A stretch of 8,953 nucleotides of DNA from Blastocatellia bacterium. Its GTDB lineage: Bacteria > Acidobacteriota > Blastocatellia > Chloracidobacteriales > JADJPF01. Positions 5,353-8,953 of the stretch are shown piece after piece. The position numbers were made by a program, and so were the translations under genes. Location: the NCBI GenBank assembly GCA_023265235.1, contig JAHFUF010000167.1, positions 1 through 8,953 on the forward strand. The letters are read 5' to 3'. The notes under the pieces were generated by a model. It had not been told where the DNA came from. It saw only the letters and a list, made by a program, of their open reading frames with translations, and ran no database searches. Positions within the stretch are counted from its first letter, which is position 1. The number at the start of each line of letters is the position of its first letter.

Positions 5353-8001
5353 TTACTTTAATTCTAACCAATTTTCCCCTACATGTGCTTCAACAACTAA
5401 AGGGACACTAAGTAAATAAACCTGCTCCATCTCTGTTTTTACTAGTTCTTTAACCTGGTTTAGCTCCTCTGGTATTACTTCTAGTAATAGCTCATCATGT
5501 ACTTGTAATAGCATACGCGACTTTAAGCCTTCTGCTTTCAATCGCTGATAAATTTTAATCATTGCTAGTTTTACTAGGTCTGCTGCTGTTCCTTGAATTG
5601 GAGCATTTATGGCTTCGCGTTCTGCTCTAGTTCGTAGGTTATGGTTACTATTATTTAAGTCTGTTAGTTTTCGTATTCTTCCAAATATAGTTTTTACAAC
5701 TCCCTGTTGCTGTCTTCCTTGCTCAGGAATATTTGTCATATAATGACGCACGCCTGTATAAGTAGCATAGTATTTTTCTATGGCTTCTTTTGCTTCGCTA
5801 CGACTAATGCCTACTCGCTGGGCAAGACCAAAAGCCCCTACACCATAAGCAATACCAAAATTAGTAGATTTTGCCAGCCTACGTTTAGCCTTTAATTCTT
5901 CTTCTGTTCGCGCTCCAAAAACTTCTTTGGCAGTTTTAGTATGAATATCTTCGCCCCTTTGAAAGGCTTCTGTCATTTTTTCATCTTTTGCAATATGAGC
6001 CAATAACCTTAGTTCTATCTGCGAGTAGTCTGCTGATAATAAAACATATCCATCACCAGCAATAAAAGCTTTCCTAACCTTACGTCCTAAAGGAGAGTTA
6101 ACAGGAATGCTTTGTAAATTAGGATTAGAACAAGATAAGCGACCTGTTGCCGCAACTGTCTGATTTATTGTAGTATGTACTCGGCCAGTTTTTGGATTAA
6201 TTAGTTTTGGAAGCGCGTCTATATAAGTATTTTTTAACTTAGCGATTTCTCGATAATCGATAACTTTTTTTGGCAGTTCATACTGAATCGCTAACTCTTC
6301 CAATACATCTGCACTTGTAGAGACCTTTCCTGTAGGGGTTTTGCGGGAAATAACAATGTTAAGTTTTTCAAATACACTAGCTAATTGAGTAGGAGAGTTA
6401 ATATTAAATTCTTGCCCTGCTAGTTGATAAATTTCTGCTGAGAGCCTTTTTAATTCTTCTTCAAATGTTTGAGAAAGTTGTAAAAGCGTTTGAGAGTCAA
6501 CTTTTACTCCCACTCGCTCCATATCGTAAATAATTTCAACTAAAGGTAATTCCAGTTTAAGGTAAATATCCTCTAACCCCATTTCTTGTAGTCGCTTGCG
6601 TAACACTATAGCTAAGCGTCCTGTAATATCAGCATTATCATATTGTGAAAACCTGTCAGATGAAATCCCTAAATATTCTTGTGCTAATTCTCTTAAAGAA
6701 TAATGGCTTTCTTCTGGATTAAGCAAATAAGCTGCTAGTAATGTATCCTCTGTAACATTTTCAAAATATATTATAGGGCTTTCTTGTATTGAGTTATTTA
6801 ATTTCTGGTAAAAATTATTAAGAAGCGTTAAAGCTTGCTTGCTATCATGCACCTTCTTAGCTAAAAAACCATTTGTCCAAATATCTTGTAATGCCTCTAA
6901 AACTTGATTAGGGGCTAAACTAAACAAGTTAAAATCAAACTGATAAGCATTACCAGAAGCAAAAGAAAAAGAAAGTTGATTAATTTGGTTATCTTCAGAA
7001 AGCCCTATAGCAAAAGCAAACTCATCACTAGCCCAGAGCTTATCTAAAAAACTTTTTAATTCTGTTTCAGAAGTTACTTTTTGATAATAAAGCTTTTCTT
7101 CAGTAACTGTTGATTGAGATAAGCTTAGGGATGTAGGTTGAGCAGAAGCAAATTCTTGTACTAATGACTTAAACTCCAGTTCTGAAAAAACCTCATAAGC
7201 AACTTGAGCATTGGCTTCTTTAAATTTCAGCTGCTCCAAATCCAGTTCAACGGCAACACTTGTGTCTATTGTAACTAACTCACGAGCTACAATTGATTTG
7301 TTAGACTGTGTTAATAGAGCCTCTCGATAAGATTTCCGTGATACTTTATCAGCGTTTTGTAATAAGTTATCTAGACTTCCAAACTCCTCCAGTAATTTAG
7401 CTGCACCTTTATCTCCAATACCAGGAACACCTGGTACATTATCAGAGACATCTCCTACTAGACTAAGATAATCTACTATCTGATTTGGCAAAACCCCTAA
7501 CCAGTCTTTTACCCCATTAATATCATGCAAAACATAATTACCTTTTTCTATTCTCATAATTGAAACATCTTCATTAACTAGCTGCCCCATATCTTTATCA
7601 CTAGAAAGAATAACCACTTGAAGCCCTGCACTAACAGCTTTTACTGCCAAAGTACCAATTATATCATCTGCTTCATAGCCTGGTTTTTTAATCAAAGAAA
7701 TATTTAACGCAGAACAAAGTTTTTCTACATAATCAACCTGAGGGGAAAGTTCATCTGGCATTGCAGCCCGTTGTGCTTTGTAACTAGGATAGAGTTGATG
7801 TCTAAAGGTTGGTTCAGGAGTATCCCAACAAACAGCCCAATAATCAGGTTTGTCATCTTTAATTAACTTACGTAATATCATAGTAAAGCCAAAAAGTGCA
7901 TTGGTAGGAAACCCTTTACTATTAGCAAGTTGCCGTACTGCAAAGAAAGATCGATAAATCTGCGCCATTCCATCAATTAAAAAGAGCTTTGGTTTACTCA
8001 T
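5353..8001 (-). CDS. polA: DNA polymerase I
   Basis: An 882-residue family A polymerase, slightly shorter than E. coli Pol I (928). It fills gaps and removes primers and damaged DNA in replication and repair. Residues 1 to about 290 are the 5' nuclease, with acidic metal ligands in FLIDG (Asp10), YEADD (109-113), SSDKD (133-137) and GDVSDN (183-188). Residues from about 305 to 480 are the 3'-5' exonuclease fold, but Exo I is lost: where E. coli has FAFDTE, here 328-333 reads FAFAIG. The Exo II-like Asp386 and Exo III-like Tyr454/Asp458 remain. Residues from about 485 to 882 are the polymerase, with motif A ADYSQIELR (Asp658), motif B RLAKSTNFGIAYG (Arg707, Lys711, Phe715, Tyr719) and motif C VHDE (His835, Asp836). 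It is therefore probably polymerising but not proofreading, as in Taq polymerase. The start is supported by AGGGAG (8008-8013 on the minus strand) 6 nt upstream. It is a single gene converging on the pilin. Confidence 0.97.
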   Translation of the reverse strand: MSKPKLFLIDGMAQIYRSFFAVRQLANSKGFPTNALFGFTMILRKLIKDDKPDYWAVCWDTPEPTFRHQLYPSYKAQRAAMPDELSPQVDYVEKLCSALNISLIKKPGYEADDIIGTLAVKAVSAGLQVVILSSDKDMGQLVNEDVSIMRIEKGNYVLHDINGVKDWLGVLPNQIVDYLSLVGDVSDNVPGVPGIGDKGAAKLLEEFGSLDNLLQNADKVSRKSYREALLTQSNKSIVARELVTIDTSVAVELDLEQLKFKEANAQVAYEVFSELEFKSLVQEFASAQPTSLSLSQSTVTEEKLYYQKVTSETELKSFLDKLWASDEFAFAIGLSEDNQINQLSFSFASGNAYQFDFNLFSLAPNQVLEALQDIWTNGFLAKKVHDSKQALTLLNNFYQKLNNSIQESPIIYFENVTEDTLLAAYLLNPEESHYSLRELAQEYLGISSDRFSQYDNADITGRLAIVLRKRLQEMGLEDIYLKLELPLVEIIYDMERVGVKVDSQTLLQLSQTFEEELKRLSAEIYQLAGQEFNINSPTQLASVFEKLNIVISRKTPTGKVSTSADVLEELAIQYELPKKVIDYREIAKLKNTYIDALPKLINPKTGRVHTTINQTVAATGRLSCSNPNLQSIPVNSPLGRKVRKAFIAGDGYVLLSADYSQIELRLLAHIAKDEKMTEAFQRGEDIHTKTAKEVFGARTEEELKAKRRLAKSTNFGIAYGVGAFGLAQRVGISRSEAKEAIEKYYATYTGVRHYMTNIPEQGRQQQGVVKTIFGRIRKLTDLNNSNHNLRTRAEREAINAPIQGTAADLVKLAMIKIYQRLKAEGLKSRMLLQVHDELLLEVIPEELNQVKELVKTEMEQVYLLSVPLVVEAHVGENWLELK

Positions 8002-8171
8002 AGTTTTCTCCCTAAAAATTAAAACCTTAAGACTCTACCCATATTATTTTTTTCCAGCAAGCTTTATTAGAAAAATTTATAAATCTTGCAATTTTTTGTA
8101 CACTTCAAAGTCTTAAAATTCCCGTTAGTTTGCAGCAAAAAGCCTTCCCATTCTAAGCAAGTTCAAATTGC

Positions 8172-8212
8172 TCATCTTCATCTTTGCTTGATGGCTGTTA
8201 CCTTGAAGATGA
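8172..8212. repeat. 9-bp inverted repeat (hairpin, 23-nt loop)
   Basis: TCATCTTCA (8172-8180) and TGAAGATGA (8204-8212) pair perfectly. A smaller AGCAA/TTGCT dyad (8156-8160 with 8168-8172) abuts it. There is no U-run after either arm, so it is not an intrinsic terminator. It may be part of an RNA structure or a protein-binding dyad. Confidence 0.5.
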
Positions 8213-8427
8213 ATCTGCTGCCACTGGCTTAACTAACTCCTTGTTGTATAAGACGCTACCTACTTCCTGATGCTGTAAAAACACAATCCCATTTAATCCA
8301 ATACTTTACGCTGGCTGCGTAACCTCAGTTATAACTATTCTGATCAAAATACATACTTACTTTATCGTGGTATTTTATGGTAATATTGGGTTGCAAGCCA
8401 ATCATCTTTCTATCTACCTATTATTAC

Positions 8428-8433
8428 TATAAA
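8428..8433 (+). promoter_or_regulatory. -10-like element directly at the start of the 8439 gene (possible leaderless transcript)
   Basis: TATAAA ends 5 nt before the ATG at 8439, which would place transcription initiation at or beside the start codon. No Shine-Dalgarno is visible upstream, unlike def, the pilin and polA. An in-frame stop (8430-8432) rules out an upstream extension. No good -35 is seen, so this is tentative. Confidence 0.3.
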
Positions 8434-8438
8434 ATAGT

Positions 8439-8852
8439 ATGGCTACCCCATTACAAATTTGGCTAGAAAAGAAACTTTACTTAGAACAACAACTGGCTAG
8501 TAACGCTAATGCTAGCCAAAAGTTTGCTTTGCGTGAACAGATAAAAGAATGCGACAAAGAAATTGTTAGGCTACAATCTGAAACTACTCAAACTACTCAA
8601 ACCACTCAGCCTATTGAAAGTAATGCTAGTGATAGTCCAATTAATAACCAAACCAATAATCCCATTAATCCTATGCAAAATAACCAAACCAATAATACTG
8701 CCTCTGAGCAAGAGCAACCAATAATAGCATTCAGACAAGGTGCTATTTCTACCATGACAGTTGCTTTTATTCTCATTAGCGGGTTAAAACAAGTTGGTGG
8801 ATTAGAATCTGTAGAACTATTAGCTAAACTCCATTGGGTGCGGCTCTTTTAG
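8439..8852 (+). CDS. Small coiled-coil protein with Asn/Gln/Thr-rich linker and hydrophobic C-terminus, function unknown
   Basis: 137 residues; I do not recognise a named family. Residues 5-46 form a charged helical hairpin or coiled coil (LEKKLYLEQQLA, then ASQKFALREQIKECDKEI). It resembles the short '...SQKF.LK.QI.EC...I..L' module I recall at the N-termini of bacterial multidomain signalling and conflict proteins (TIR, caspase-like, NTPase), but this is from memory and not verified. Residues 47-93 are low-complexity Thr/Gln/Asn/Ser-rich, with three ACTACTCAA-like 9-mers (8583-8609) encoding TTQ units and a 36-nt duplication encoding NNQTNN twice. Residues 101-115 (GAISTMTVAFILISG) are hydrophobic, a marginal membrane segment. 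The last seven residues (LHWVRLF) look unlike what precedes them, and another frame continues as TPLGAALLEQ, so the gene may be frameshifted near 8829. No Shine-Dalgarno is visible. Confidence 0.6.
   Translation: MATPLQIWLEKKLYLEQQLASNANASQKFALREQIKECDKEIVRLQSETTQTTQTTQPIESNASDSPINNQTNNPINPMQNNQTNNTASEQEQPIIAFRQGAISTMTVAFILISGLKQVGGLESVELLAKLHWVRLF
8643..8696. repeat. 18-bp perfect direct repeat, 36-nt period, inside the small coiled-coil gene
   Basis: AATAACCAAACCAATAAT occurs at 8643-8660 and 8679-8696. The offset of 36 nt is a multiple of three, so it repeats NNQTNN in frame within the disordered linker. This is the mark of a recent slippage or unequal-crossover duplication. Confidence 0.85.
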
Positions 8853-8923
8853 AACAATGTCTATGTTAATGAAAAAGAAGAAATAAGCAATAGAAGGGTA
8901 TAAAAGTTGGGGTGAAATCAGGT

Positions 8924-8953
8924 ATGTATGAAATTGACAAAATCATATATGCC
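8924..8953 (+). CDS. Possible start of a further gene, cut by the window edge
   Basis: ATG at 8924 opens a frame of ten codons (MYEIDKIIYA) to the window end. A G-rich stretch (GGGGT, 8909-8913) lies 10 nt upstream as a weak ribosome binding site. A second ATG at 8928 in another frame (MKLTKSYM) is also open. Too little is present to choose between them or to suggest a function. Confidence 0.2.
   Translation, partial: MYEIDKIIYA

Larger units (their letters stand above)
8002..8438. other. Gene-free region between polA and the small coiled-coil gene
   Basis: 437 bp. The 100 nt next to polA are extremely AT-rich and presumably hold its promoter, though no clear -35/-10 pair stands out. From about 8121 to 8340 the G+C rises to about 40% by hand count, against about 18% at 8041-8100, and the stretch contains a hairpin (8172-8212). 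No frame of convincing length or start is present. A 35-codon open stretch on the minus strand (8201-8305) has no ATG and no recognised product. This block could be a small RNA, a decayed gene or a dispersed repeat. Confidence 0.5.

Noticed and set aside
4752..5419. Several overlapping open frames on both strands across the pilin gene and its terminator
   Set aside because: They are shadows of the pilin; some also run across the strong terminator hairpin, and none has a ribosome binding site or family likeness.
5707..5895. 62-codon plus-strand open frame
   Set aside because: Antisense inside the polymerase domain of polA.
8201..8305. 35-codon open stretch on the minus strand in the polA upstream spacer
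   Set aside because: No ATG start, no ribosome binding site and no recognised product; a length expected by chance.

Overview
The window is AT-rich chromosomal DNA (about one third G+C by eye) from a Gram-negative-type bacterium. The type IV pilin has the pattern 'PNLLASRR..N.asA' followed by a 'KSGYLY.' and 'GDRAFF.D.TGVIRA' C-terminal half. I associate this with pilins of Acidobacteriota, especially Blastocatellia-like lineages. That placement is inference from one protein plus the general style of the others. No rRNA, tRNA, CRISPR array or intact insertion sequence was seen.

Layout from left to right. (1) 1-3737, minus strand: a two-gene operon. A GTG-started, single-pass membrane trypsin-like serine protease (2775-3737) is followed after 1 nt by a very large multidomain membrane protein (1-2773, cut by the window edge). 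The second protein has an HPD-less J-like N-terminus, eight CxxC zinc knuckles, three membrane helices, TPRs and a C-terminal SUMF1/formylglycine-generating-enzyme-like domain. (2) 3738-3968: AT-rich divergent promoter region with an 11-bp tandem repeat. (3) 3969-4472, plus strand: a somewhat divergent peptide deformylase (def). (4) 4473-4785: pilin control region with a textbook sigma-54 promoter at 4713-4728 and an upstream TGACA-N5-TGTCA dyad that could be an activator site. (5) 4786-5265, plus strand: type IV pilin. (6) 5291-5320: a strong bidirectional terminator between converging genes. (7) 5353-8001, minus strand: DNA polymerase I (polA) with an eroded proofreading site. (8) 8002-8438: a gene-free stretch whose middle is richer in G+C than its surroundings and holds a 9-bp hairpin. 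(9) 8439-8852, plus strand: a small protein with an N-terminal coiled coil, an Asn/Gln/Thr-rich linker with an in-frame 36-nt duplication, and a hydrophobic C-terminus. A further gene may begin at about 8924.

How the parts relate: def and polA are core housekeeping genes. The pilin is an independently controlled cell-surface gene, probably switched on by a PilR-like enhancer-binding protein with RpoN. The least ordinary part is the protease/zinc-finger/SUMF1 operon. It looks like an envelope-anchored pair with a protease and a putative modification or recognition domain outside the membrane and zinc knuckles inside. Its function cannot be read from the sequence. The small coiled-coil protein at the right edge resembles N-terminal effector-associated modules seen in bacterial signalling and conflict proteins, but this is tentative.
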